Source: VRUE01 sp963706605 (GTDB taxonomy: Bacteria; Actinomycetota; Thermoleophilia; Solirubrobacterales; 70-9). From it: DNA of 64,000 bases. Both the position numbers and the translations under genes were made by a program. Below, in pieces: positions 33,754-41,651 of this stretch; position 1 is the stretch's first letter, and each line of letters starts with the position of its first letter. The notes beneath the pieces are model-generated. The model was not told the origin of the DNA. It saw only the letters and a program-made list of their open reading frames with translations, and made no database searches. The stretch lies in assembly GCA_963706605.1 (NCBI GenBank), contig OY970165.1:2418001-2482000 (forward strand). Reading direction: 5' to 3'.

Positions 33754-34233
33754 TCAGCTGCTGCCGTCGGCGCCCTCGGGCGCGGCCCATGGGTCGTCGC
33801 CGGGATCGCCGCCGGCCGCCGCGAGGGCGAGCCGCTCGGCGTAGTGCTCCCAGCCGTGGCGGTGGCGCTCGGCGGATTCGGCGTTCGGCAGATCACGGTG
33901 GATCAGCCGCAGGTGCGTGCCGTCGCCATCCGGGTCGAGCAGGACCTCGACGGTGCTGGAGCCCGGCGTGGTCACGGACTCCTCCCCTTCCCAACCCCAG
34001 GTGAAGACGACGCGCCGGGGTGGATCGAGCACCACGTAGTTGCCGCTGGCCATGTTGCGACCGTTGATGTCGCAGCGGAATCCGCCGCCAGGCCGCGGAT
34101 CCAGATCGGCGCTGCGGCCCATCCACTGAATCATCTTGTCGGGGTCGGTGAAGAAGTCGAAGACGGTCTCAGGGCTTGCCCCGATGCGAACCTCCACCTC
34201 GACCGCGGCCCCGGTCTCTGCGCTGCTTGCCAC
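33754..34233 (-). CDS. SRPBCC/AHSA1-domain protein
   Basis: 159 residues from GTG 34233, which has an excellent ribosome site AAAGGAGGGAC. The AHSA1 signature includes VRIGASPETVFDFFTDPDKM, WMG, GGGFRCDING, VVLDPPRRVVFTWGWEG and a late HGWEHYAERL. It binds a hydrophobic ligand in the known fold. The gene overlaps the ArsR regulator by 65 bp, a common pair in which the regulator controls the SRPBCC gene. Confidence 0.87.
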   Translation of the reverse strand: MASSAETGAAVEVEVRIGASPETVFDFFTDPDKMIQWMGRSADLDPRPGGGFRCDINGRNMASGNYVVLDPPRRVVFTWGWEGEESVTTPGSSTVEVLLDPDGDGTHLRLIHRDLPNAESAERHRHGWEHYAERLALAAAGGDPGDDPWAAPEGADGSS

Positions 34234-34579
34234 GTTTGTCCCTCCTTTGCTGCTCCAGCTCGGCGGCAAGCCTCAGCCGCTCGAGGCGATCGGTCCAGAA
34301 CTCGTTGAGGAAGTCTCGAAGCCCGGCCAGGCCCTCCGGCCGTGCCCGGTACAAGCGCCGGGTGCCTTCGCGGCGCTCGATCAGAAGATCGGCCTCGCGC
34401 AACGCCGTCAGGTGCTGTGAGACAGCCGGGCGAGAGATCTCGAAGCTCGAGGCGATCTCGCCGGCGCTCAGCTCGACGTCGCGGACCAGGATCAAGATCT
34501 CGCGACGTCGCGGCGCCGCGATCGCACGCGCGACGCGATCCATCTCGGCTCGACTGGTCTCCGTCTTCATCGGCTTCAT
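34169..34579 (-). CDS. ArsR-family winged-helix regulator
   Basis: 136 residues. The winged helix is at about 15-90: APRRREILILVRDVELSAGE, the recognition helix ISRPAVSQHLTALREADLL and the wing RREGTRRLYRA. No cysteine metal site of the ArsR type is visible, so it probably senses something else. The C-terminal 25 residues are Arg/Gly-rich and overlap the SRPBCC start. The start lies just after a TTACGTAA-type palindrome, likely its own operator. Confidence 0.88.
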   Translation of the reverse strand: MKPMKTETSRAEMDRVARAIAAPRRREILILVRDVELSAGEIASSFEISRPAVSQHLTALREADLLIERREGTRRLYRARPEGLAGLRDFLNEFWTDRLERLRLAAELEQQRRDKRGKQRRDRGRGRGGGSHRGKP

Positions 34580-34587
34580 TTAAGCAG

Positions 34588-34617
34588 ATTCTTACGTAAG
34601 TGTCTTCTTACTTAGTG
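34588..34617. promoter_or_regulatory. Probable ArsR-family operator/promoter
   Basis: CTTACGTAAG (34591-34600) is a perfect 10-bp palindrome, and TTCTTACGTAAGTG is followed by the imperfect copy CTTCTTACTTAGTG. The block lies 9 bp upstream of the arsR start in an AT-rich island. TAAGAATCT on the minus strand could be the -10, giving a nearly leaderless transcript. Confidence 0.5.
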
Positions 34618-34683
34618 ATTCAGGGCTTAACCGAAGCTCCCCGGGGCGCCGTGCGCGCCCAAATACACTTCTAATGGGTTCTG

Positions 34684-35481
34684 ATGAGGCGCCTCACGCT
34701 TATAACGATGCTCTTTCTCGCGACGCTGCTCGGCGTCGGGATGGCTGATGCAGAGCCGGTGCAGCAAGGCAATCTCCTGCTCTCCTTCGGCGGCAGCATC
34801 ACCCCCCACGCCCTGCCACGCGACCGCGACGTCCCGGTCTCGGTGAACCTGACCGGCGCTGTGCGAACCATCGATGGCAGCCGTCCGCCCCAGCTTCGCA
34901 CGATGTCGATCGCGGTCAACCGATACGGCCTGGTCTCGACCGAAGGTCTGCCCATCTGCCGCCCTGGCCTGATCGAGTCAACCGACTCCCAGGAGGCTCT
35001 CGCCCGCTGCGGCGGCGCCCTGGTCGGGCACGGACTGTTCGGGGCCAACGTCGAGTTCCCGAACTTGGCGCCGTTCCCGGTCGAAGGGAAGATACTGGCC
35101 TTCAACGGCAGGTCACACGGCAAACCGGTGGTTCTCGTCCACGTCCACGGCTCGCACCCTGTCGAGGCCACCGTGGTGCTGACCTTCAAAATCCATCACC
35201 TGCGCCGGGGCAAATTCGGCACGGTGCTCTCCACCAGGATCCCGCTGATCGCCTCGGATCTGGGTTATGTCACCAACGTCTCGCTGGACCTCGGTCGCAA
35301 GTATCGCTACCACGGCGAACAGCGCAGCTTCGTCAGCGCCCGCTGCGCCGCTCCAGCCGGCTTCCCGGGGGCCCTCTTCTCCTTCGCCCGAGGAACCTTC
35401 ACCTTCGCGGACGGCAAACAGCTCACGACCACGCTGGCTCGCGACTGCGTGGTCCGTGGAGCTTCGATCAATCGTCCGTGA
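34684..35481 (+). CDS. Secreted protein of unknown function
   Basis: 265 residues with a clear signal peptide (about 1-23, ending GVGMADAEP). The mature part is beta-rich with VPVSVNLTGAVRTIDGSRPP and RCGGALVGHGLFGANVEFP, and at least four cysteines. I recall similar proteins occurring as paralogues in related Thermoleophilia, with no assigned function. TACACT at 34664-34669 is a possible -10. Confidence 0.65.
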   Translation: MRRLTLITMLFLATLLGVGMADAEPVQQGNLLLSFGGSITPHALPRDRDVPVSVNLTGAVRTIDGSRPPQLRTMSIAVNRYGLVSTEGLPICRPGLIESTDSQEALARCGGALVGHGLFGANVEFPNLAPFPVEGKILAFNGRSHGKPVVLVHVHGSHPVEATVVLTFKIHHLRRGKFGTVLSTRIPLIASDLGYVTNVSLDLGRKYRYHGEQRSFVSARCAAPAGFPGALFSFARGTFTFADGKQLTTTLARDCVVRGASINRP

Positions 35482-35521
35482 GGCATTAAAAGTTGCGCCG
35501 GATCTTCCGATATGAAGGTTT

Positions 35522-36757
35522 GTGTATGCACTCGGTTGGAGATCGGCGATCGGACCTTCCATCTTCGCCGTGGTGGCGATCGTGCTGCTCGTCTATGACC
35601 ACCTCAACCAGCGCGTTCCCCCGCTCGTCTTCTGGCTGACGCTGGGCCTGATCATCGCGGTCTTCTCGCGCACGATCGACACCCTTCGCAAGCAGTCAAC
35701 CGAGCTGGAGTGGCACGAGGTGAGCGCCCGCAGCGATCAGGTCACCGGCCTGGAGAACCGGCGCATGCTGGAGGCCGACATCGCGACGGCGATCGCCGAT
35801 CCGTCCGGCAGCCATGTGCTCGTCCTCTTCGAGCTCGACGGCCTCCAGGCCTACAACAACCGACTTGGCTACGCCGCGGGAGACGAGCTCCTGCGGCGGT
35901 TCGCGCTCAATCTCGTCGCGGCCGTGGCGCCGCTCGGCGGCACCGCCTACCGCAGCGACGGCGGCCGTTTCGCGGCGCTCGCGCCGGCCGGCAACAGCCG
36001 GCTCGGGGAGATGGTGCTGGCGGCGGCGACCTCGCTGCGCGGCAACGACAACGAGCTCTCCGTCGCCATGACCTACGGCGAGGTCGTGATGCCCGACGAG
36101 GCCGCGGACGCATCCGCTGCGTTGCAGATTGCGGGCCAACGGCTCGACGCGCACAAACAGCGCCAGCACCGCTCGGCGAGACGGCAGGCTCACGCCGTCT
36201 TGATCGCGGCCCTGAGCGCCAGACGACCTGACCTGCGAGACCACCTCCGTGTCGTCGCCTACCGGGCGATCGCCCTTGGGCGTCGCCTCAGGATGAACCG
36301 CGAGGAGATCGACGACGTCGCCCTCGCCGCCGAGCTTCAGGACGTGGGGCTGCTCGCGGTCCCGGAGTCAGTGCTGGAAAAGGAGGCTCTCGACGAAGTC
36401 GAGCGAGCGATGGTGCGCAGCCACACCGCCGAGGGCGCGAGAATCATCTCCGCCGCGCCGGGACTCGCCCCCGTCGCCCGCCTGGTGCGCTCCAGCACCG
36501 AGCACTTCGACGGCAGCGGCTATCCGGATGGTCTCGCCGGCGACGCCATCCCGCTCGGAGCGCGGGTGATCGCCGTCTCGGTCGCCTTCGCAGCGATGAC
36601 CGAGCGGCGCCCCTACCGGGAACCCGTCAGCCCCGACGAAGCGCTGGCCGAGCTGCGTCGCAGCTCCGGGAGTCAATTCGACCCGCGCGTCGTCGAGGCT
36701 CTCGCCGTGGACCTCGCCGAAGAGGCGGTCCCGGTCGCTGCGCCCGCTTTGGGCTAG
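35522..36757 (+). CDS. Degenerate GGDEF plus HD-GYP-like signalling protein
   Basis: 411 residues from GTG 35522. Two N-terminal membrane helices (about 8-25 and 31-49), then a GGDEF-type domain with TGLENRR intact but the active-site loop changed to RSDGGRF. From about residue 235 an HD-GYP-type domain keeps HFDGSGYPDGLAGD, but the HD pair reads QD (LQDVGLL), HHE reads STE, and VADxFDALT reads VSVAFAAMT. Both cyclic-di-GMP activities are therefore probably lost, leaving a binding or scaffold role. It overlaps the next convergent gene by 4 bp. Confidence 0.8.
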   Translation: MYALGWRSAIGPSIFAVVAIVLLVYDHLNQRVPPLVFWLTLGLIIAVFSRTIDTLRKQSTELEWHEVSARSDQVTGLENRRMLEADIATAIADPSGSHVLVLFELDGLQAYNNRLGYAAGDELLRRFALNLVAAVAPLGGTAYRSDGGRFAALAPAGNSRLGEMVLAAATSLRGNDNELSVAMTYGEVVMPDEAADASAALQIAGQRLDAHKQRQHRSARRQAHAVLIAALSARRPDLRDHLRVVAYRAIALGRRLRMNREEIDDVALAAELQDVGLLAVPESVLEKEALDEVERAMVRSHTAEGARIISAAPGLAPVARLVRSSTEHFDGSGYPDGLAGDAIPLGARVIAVSVAFAAMTERRPYREPVSPDEALAELRRSSGSQFDPRVVEALAVDLAEEAVPVAAPALG

Positions 36758-37164
36758 TAGCCCTGCGCCCGATTTCCGGCTTCTTCGATTCCCCTCTGGG
36801 CCTCTTCCTTGCCCTTTTCGATCCCCTTCTGCGCTTCCTGCTTGGCCCTTTCGATTCCCCCCTGCGCTTCCTGGGAACCCTGTTCGATTCCCCGCTGAGC
36901 TTCCTCAGAGCCCTGGCTGACGCCCTGCTTCGCTTCCTTTTCCGCCTTTTCGAAGCCCTTCCTGACTTCTTCCTTGCCCCTTTCGGCTCCCTGCTTCACT
37001 TCTTCGCCGGCCTTTTCGATCCGTTCCTGGGCTTCGCTGGTGCTGCCGTTGTCGCTGCTGTCTCCACAGCCGGCCCAGGCAACCCCCGCGACCCCGATCG
37101 AGAGCGCAACCAGGAGCGCCGGAGCGCGCCGCGACAACTTCCGCCTCAAACCGTCCTCTGACAC
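36754..37164 (-). CDS. Lipoprotein with 11-residue coiled-coil repeats
   Basis: 136 residues from GTG 37164, preceded by AGAGGAG. The signal peptide ends in a lipobox VAWAGC, so a lipid-anchored surface protein. From about residue 45 to the end there are at least six 11-residue units of the form xEAQxGIExxx (EEAQRGIEQGS, QEAQGGIERAK, QEAQKGIEKGK), a hendecad pattern for a long right-handed coiled coil. The DNA repeats with a 33-bp period. Function unknown; possibly a cell-wall spacer. Confidence 0.75.
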   Translation of the reverse strand: MSEDGLRRKLSRRAPALLVALSIGVAGVAWAGCGDSSDNGSTSEAQERIEKAGEEVKQGAERGKEEVRKGFEKAEKEAKQGVSQGSEEAQRGIEQGSQEAQGGIERAKQEAQKGIEKGKEEAQRGIEEAGNRAQGY

Positions 37165-37274
37165 ATCGACTCCTCTCGTTGGTGAACCGACACGAAGCAA
37201 GAAGGCGATCTTTGCACTCACGGGGGCGACGGGCCAGCTCAGCAGGTTTCATCGCGCCTGGCCGTGGATCGACC

Positions 37275-37280
37275 TAAGAT
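37275..37280 (+). promoter_or_regulatory. -10 box TAAGAT, leaderless phzF-like gene
   Basis: TAAGAT ends 6 nt before GTG 37287, and no Shine-Dalgarno is present. The spacing is the same as for the genes at 2826 and 62275. Confidence 0.4.
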
Positions 37281-37286
37281 CGACCG

Positions 37287-37964
37287 GTGCCCGCGCTGCA
37301 CGTCCTCCGTGTCTTCGTCAACGAGGACGCGGAGTGGGGCAACCCGCTCGGCGTCTTCCTCGACGGCGACCGGGTCCCCGAGGGGGAGCGACAGCGAATC
37401 GCGGCCGAGCTGGGGTTCAGCGAGACGGTCTTCGTCGACGACCGCGATTCCGGTCGAATCCGCATCTACACCCCCTTGACCGAGCTTCCCTTCGCCGGAC
37501 ATCCCACCGTCGGCGCCGCCTGGCTGCTGGCAAGGGAGGGTGCGGCGGTGAGGGCACTCCGGCCGCCGGCGGGAGAAGTGAGGGTGCGCTACGACGGGGA
37601 TCTCACCCACATCGCCGCCCGGCCCGAGTGGGCCCCCAGCTTCGAGTACACACAGTTCGATGCCCCGGCCGACGTGAGAGCGCTCAGTGGGCCGCCCGGA
37701 GGCCTTCGCAACACCTACGCCTGGGCCTGGATCGACGAGGCAGCGGGGACGATCCGCGCTCGCTGCTTCGCGCCCGAGGTCGGCATCGCGGAGGACGAGG
37801 CAACCGGCTCAGCCGCCCTGGGCCTATGCAACCGACTTCAGCGTCCGATCACGATCCACCAAGGCAACGGCTCGGTTCTCCTCTGCAGCCCGACAGCCGA
37901 AGGCCGGGTGGAGGTCGGTGGCCGGGTGAAGCTCGACAAGACAAGCGAACATGGGGCCAGGTAG
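37287..37964 (+). CDS. PhzF-family epimerase/isomerase-like protein
   Basis: 225 residues, slightly short for PhzF (about 260-300). Family motifs: VFVNEDAEWGNPLGVF at the start, GFSETVFVD with the catalytic Glu region, TPLTELPFAGHPTVGAAWLL, and late FAPEVGIAEDEATGSAALGL. The fold is diaminopimelate epimerase-like; substrates are diverse and not predictable here. The last 141 bp overlap the convergent von Willebrand-like gene. Confidence 0.85.
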   Translation: MPALHVLRVFVNEDAEWGNPLGVFLDGDRVPEGERQRIAAELGFSETVFVDDRDSGRIRIYTPLTELPFAGHPTVGAAWLLAREGAAVRALRPPAGEVRVRYDGDLTHIAARPEWAPSFEYTQFDAPADVRALSGPPGGLRNTYAWAWIDEAAGTIRARCFAPEVGIAEDEATGSAALGLCNRLQRPITIHQGNGSVLLCSPTAEGRVEVGGRVKLDKTSEHGAR

Positions 37965-38939
37965 CAGCGCGGCGCCCGACTGTTCTTCCACGGAGGCTTC
38001 TTCTTCACCGGATCCTTCTTCTTCGATGATTCCTTCTTCGGGGGCGGTTTCTTCTTCTGAAGTGGATTCTTCCGGGGTGGTTTCTTCTTCAGGGCTCGTT
38101 TCTTCCACTTCTTCGGTGGTTTCTTCTTCCCCTTCGCCCGACGCTTCTTCTTCCAGTTCTCTTTCTTCGGTTTCTTCTTCGCCTTCGGGTACCGCCGACC
38201 CGGTCGCGGCGGCGGTTTCCTTCCGCATGACTTCTTCAAGCTGGGCTTCCGTGCTGGGGGCGCGGATCTCGACGTCGGCATATGGCGTCAGCGCCTTCTT
38301 GAAGGCCTCCAGTCGGTGTTCCTGCTTCTTCGTCGCCCCCAGCGCGACCAGCCGGAATACGGTCTCGATGCCCGACTGCTGGAGTGCGTCACGAATTTCG
38401 TTGGTTGCGTATTCGGCGCATTCGTCTTCCCCGCCGGTGAAGATGAGGATGCGCTTTTCCGCCGAGGGGCCATTCCGGAAGCCTTCGGCGGTGAAGTCGT
38501 CGATCGCGGCGCGCACCGCGTAGGACATGTTGGAGCTGCCTTCGGGCCGCTGTTCGGAGGCGGCTTCCTGCACGTCGTCGCTGTGGCCGCTGCCGAAGTC
38601 GACCAGCAGCTGACCCGCTTCGTCGCATCCACCCCCCGCCCGGCGCAGAGCCAGCCCCTCGTGGCTGAGCGGAACCACGTACTGCCCGATGGCATCGGCC
38701 GCGGCTTCGAGTTTGCTCTTGCGGCCAAACGATTTGCCCATCGCGGAGGAGGCGTCGAGGACGAGCTCCGTATCACTCAGCGGCAGCTTGGTTGCGGAGA
38801 GGTCTGCCGCAACCTGCCACGGCTTCGGCGCACCGACCAGCGCCCAGACCGCGGTCGCAAGGCCGACGACGGCCACTGCGCCCTGAAACCAGCGCTGCTC
38901 GTAGAAGGGAGGGTTCCTCTGAGGATCCACCATATCCAT
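37824..38939 (-). CDS. Von Willebrand factor A-like membrane protein with Glu-rich tail
   Basis: 371 residues. One membrane helix near 17-36, then a VWA-like domain with the metal-site pattern LVLDASSAMGKS (D-x-S-x-x replaced by DASSA), a FGSGHSDD segment and ILIFTGGEDECAE. Residues about 238-325 are low-complexity Glu/Ser/Thr repeats. The final 47 residues are antisense to the phzF-like gene, and no earlier stop exists in frame, so the true end may have been lost by mutation. An inverted repeat lies upstream of the start. Confidence 0.7.
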   Translation of the reverse strand: MDMVDPQRNPPFYEQRWFQGAVAVVGLATAVWALVGAPKPWQVAADLSATKLPLSDTELVLDASSAMGKSFGRKSKLEAAADAIGQYVVPLSHEGLALRRAGGGCDEAGQLLVDFGSGHSDDVQEAASEQRPEGSSNMSYAVRAAIDDFTAEGFRNGPSAEKRILIFTGGEDECAEYATNEIRDALQQSGIETVFRLVALGATKKQEHRLEAFKKALTPYADVEIRAPSTEAQLEEVMRKETAAATGSAVPEGEEETEERELEEEASGEGEEETTEEVEETSPEEETTPEESTSEEETAPEEGIIEEEGSGEEEASVEEQSGAALLPGPMFACLVELHPATDLHPAFGCRAAEENRAVALVDRDRTLKSVA

Positions 38940-38964
38940 TCAGTTAGGTGGAGTGTAAATATAG

Positions 38965-38988
38965 TTTGGATTGCGATTGCAGTCCAAA
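38965..38988. promoter_or_regulatory. Inverted repeat TTTGGA-N12-TCCAAA upstream of the VWA-like gene
   Basis: The arms TTTGGA/TCCAAA extend inward through TGC/GCA. It is 25 bp from the VWA-like gene start, next to an AT-rich stretch with TATATT that could be a -10 on the minus strand. It is a candidate operator; it could also be a terminator stem for the decayed gene upstream. Confidence 0.35.
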
Positions 38989-38999
38989 TTGGACAGCCG

Positions 39000-39387
39000 C
39001 TACGGCGCTGTAGCGGACGGATCCATCGGGTGAAGCTCACCCCTGGTCAATGCCTCGGTGCGCAGGTGTCCGATCGCCTGGTACTCGGTCGAGCTGATCA
39101 TGTCGAGGAAAGCCTGCCGGGTGGGATACTCGACGAGGACGACCAGGTCCCAGGAGTCCTCGCCCAAACAGCGCCAACGCCGGCTTCCCGAAGAAGACGA
39201 TTCGACCACCGGCCTTCTCGAGCAGCGGAGCGACGGCAACGCCGTATTCCTCGTAGCGCTCCCGCCCGCCCTCCGGGTGGAAGGCAAGGAGATTCAGCAT
39301 CACCACGGGTGCGCCCTCTCCGGCACGCTCTGCAAACGCGGCAAATCCCTCTTCGTTCAGCCGCTCGGGCTGGCCCGCGGTATTCAC
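39000..39387 (-). pseudogene. DUF1330-like protein gene with a frameshift
   Basis: From GTG 39387 the frame reads a DUF1330-type start (GEGAPVVMLNLLAFHPEGG, YEEYGVAVAPLLEKAGGRIVFFGKPALAL). Near 39163-39169, at TTTGGGC, one extra base shifts it. The expected continuation GEDSWDLVVLVEYPTRQAFLDMI and EYQAIGHLRTEALTRGEL lies in the next frame, stopping at 39000. The intact protein would be about 128 residues. It could be a real mutation or a homopolymer sequencing error. Confidence 0.75.
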
Positions 39388-39569
39388 GCGGGCGAACGAT
39401 ATCGCTCCGGGTGTCCCCCAGTCTCTCGACCACTCCAGACTCTGTGCCACGGAACATTCGTGATCAACCACGTGGCCGCAACATTGGGTGAGACTTCGGT
39501 TTGGGGGTTGAAACTGGCCTCGGCAGCCGTAAAGGGAATGCCGGGCGCTCAACCCGAGGAGGCAATTGG

Positions 39570-40583
39570 ATGAAGTGTCGACAACGACACGGGATGTTGG
39601 GGCAATCTGGCTTTCTGACCATAGCCGCGGTGAGCGCATGGGTGCTCTTGGCGGCTGGGGCGGCGCAGGCGTCGACGATCACCGTCGGAAGCGTTCTGCC
39701 CCCCGGGTCTTCTCCAGCACCATTCGGACAGGTGCAGACCCTCTTCAATTCAGCGTTGCCAGAGAAAGGCGCCAACCTCGTCTCGCCGGCCAGCGGCGCA
39801 ATCGTGCGCTGGCGGATACAGGGCGCCGAAGGGGGGCCATTCCGCCTACGAGTCCTCCGGCCCAACGGCTCGGGCGCCTACGCCGCGGTCGGCACCAGCA
39901 ACCCGGCGACCCCGTCTGACACCGGGGTGCAGACCTTCACTGCGAATCTGCCGATCCATGCCGGGGACCTGATCGGGATCGACCCAACCAACGGCAGCGA
40001 CAAAATCGGGGTTGTGGAAGTCCCCGGCGCGAGCTATGGCTTCATCTTCCCGCCGCCCTTTGACGGCTCGACGGTGGCCCCGAGCGGAACGGTTGCGGGC
40101 AAGGAGATCGAGCTCAGTGCCGAAGTTCAGCCAACCCCCGCCATAACCTCGATCGTTCCCAACTTTGGCTCGATCGTCGGTGGCACCAGCGTAAAGATCA
40201 CCGGTACGAACCTCGGCGGGGCGAGTGAGGTCAAGTTTGGCTCCACGCCGGCGACGGGCTTCACGGTCGAATCGGACACCCAGATCACCGCGACCGCCCC
40301 ACCCAGCACCACCGTCGGCGGGGTTCATGTGACGGCCACCACCCTGGCCGGAACCAGCGCAACCGTCTCCGGAGACCAGTTCTTCTACGACGGGTGCGTG
40401 GTACCCAAACTGAAGGGCAAGAAGTTGAAGGCCGGCAAGCAGGCGCTGCGCAGAGGCGACTGCAAGCTGGGCAAGGTCAAACACCGGAAAGGCAAATCCT
40501 CCAAGGTGCTCACGCAGAGCCCCAAGCCAGGCAAGGTGCTGGCGCCGGGGACCAAGGTAAACGTCACCGTGGGAAAGAAGTAG
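39570..40583 (+). CDS. Secreted IPT/TIG and PASTA domain protein
   Basis: 337 residues from ATG 39570, with GAGGAGG as ribosome site. Signal peptide to about residue 35 (LLAAGAAQAS). A beta-rich domain of about 170 residues follows, then an IPT/TIG domain at about 190-275 (ITSIVPNFGSIVGGTSVKIT, VKFGSTPATGF). A C-terminal PASTA-like repeat comes last: CVVPKLKGKKLKAGKQAL, LTQSPKPGKVLAPGTKVNV. Probably a cell-wall-associated or extracellular binding protein. Confidence 0.82.
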   Translation: MKCRQRHGMLGQSGFLTIAAVSAWVLLAAGAAQASTITVGSVLPPGSSPAPFGQVQTLFNSALPEKGANLVSPASGAIVRWRIQGAEGGPFRLRVLRPNGSGAYAAVGTSNPATPSDTGVQTFTANLPIHAGDLIGIDPTNGSDKIGVVEVPGASYGFIFPPPFDGSTVAPSGTVAGKEIELSAEVQPTPAITSIVPNFGSIVGGTSVKITGTNLGGASEVKFGSTPATGFTVESDTQITATAPPSTTVGGVHVTATTLAGTSATVSGDQFFYDGCVVPKLKGKKLKAGKQALRRGDCKLGKVKHRKGKSSKVLTQSPKPGKVLAPGTKVNVTVGKK

Positions 40584-40957
40584 TCGACTGATCTGGCTGT
40601 CCGGCCCGTCGCTGGTCTCCGACCCCGGCGCGCCGGGCAGCCAACCCCACTCTCGCCTGCAGAGCTAACCGTAGTTGGCCCGGTGAAGCCTGGTCTCATG
40701 AGCGTCTCTACATCTACCCCGGCGGTTCTTCCCCTATCTGCAGGCGACTTGGGCCAATGTAGAAGCCGTGGAACTTGGCAAATTTTCCGCCTTCCCGAAG
40801 ACGCCCACGGGGGCCCCACCTGAACGCAAGACGGACTCCTGGCGCGGTTTCCGCGTAGGTATTGCGACCGTGTCACGGCGGAATTCCTGCACGCCAGGAT
40901 CGTTCATTGACGTCGAACCCACGCGCGCATAGGCATTCCCTCTGCTCAGCGGTTCAG
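40584..40957. other. Intergenic region, no gene found
   Basis: 374 bp between the IPT/PASTA gene and a decayed membrane-protein gene. Short open frames here have no ribosome sites or protein-like composition. I see no T-tract terminator and no clear promoter. Confidence 0.5.
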
Positions 40958-41472
40958 CTAGCTCTTCCAACTCATATGGTAGAAGCAGAGTTCGTTGACC
41001 CCCCAGACGACGGAATGCGACTCGCCCCCCGATGGGATCGTCTCGTAAAAGTAAGACCTGTATATGTCGTTTGACAGGCGGTAGTCGAATGAAGCGCGGA
41101 AGTGGGGACGGTCCGTGACGTCAGGGTCTGCACCCAGTAGCCGCGCTCTTTGAAGGTGCTCTCCCGGAATCCAGTCCTACGCGAGAGCCGGAGCCGGGTG
41201 AAGATCGGCCGACCCAGAACGTCTTCAAAGTAGGGAAGAGCGTATCCAGCCCTCAGCGAGCGCAGCTTGTCGTATTCCTCTCCGCGCCAGAACCATTGGT
41301 CGCGGACGGCTCGAAAAACGTAGATCCCCGATCCCGTGACCACGGTGATCGCACCGAGAACCGCAGCGAGAGCGCCAAAACGCCTTGCCCACCTGCGAAG
41401 CCTTGGCCAGATCTTCCTCCGGACCAATTGAAATAGGCCGTTAGGAAAGAGTCCTTTCGCACGATTGACCAT
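40958..41472 (-). pseudogene. Membrane-anchored protein gene (ETEC_3214-like) with a frameshift
   Basis: From ATG 41472 the frame gives a basic N-terminus, one membrane helix (FGALAAVLGAITVVTGSGIYVF), then LRSLRAGYALPYFEDVLGRP and KERGYWVQTLT. Near 41118 one base is missing. The continuation HFRASFDYRLSNDIYRSYF, ETIPSGGESHSVVWG and VNELCFYHMSWKS is in the next frame and stops at TAG 40958. The pattern resembles ETEC_3214-domain proteins as I recall them. The joined product would be about 172 residues. Confidence 0.6.
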
Positions 41473-41651
41473 TCCCAATGCTAGAGAACTCCTGCGTCAA
41501 TCACAACTTATCCAGTGCCTATTCATGCACTGTCACGCCGCGGAAAACAGCGCTCACACCTATCTCTTCCTGCCGTAGGACAGAAATACTGCATGATCGC
41601 CCCCTTGTTCGGGGGCACACCGACTGGACAGCCATGCAGAGGAGCAGGTCC

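Noticed and set aside
37980..38190. TTC-rich repeat tract as a non-coding simple repeat
   Set aside because: Read on the minus strand it is the Glu-rich tail of the VWA-like protein, in frame with the domain.
39501..39600. c-di-GMP riboswitch upstream of the IPT/PASTA gene
   Set aside because: A GGGTTGA/TCAACCC pairing and a GC hairpin are present, but the GEMM consensus blocks are missing.
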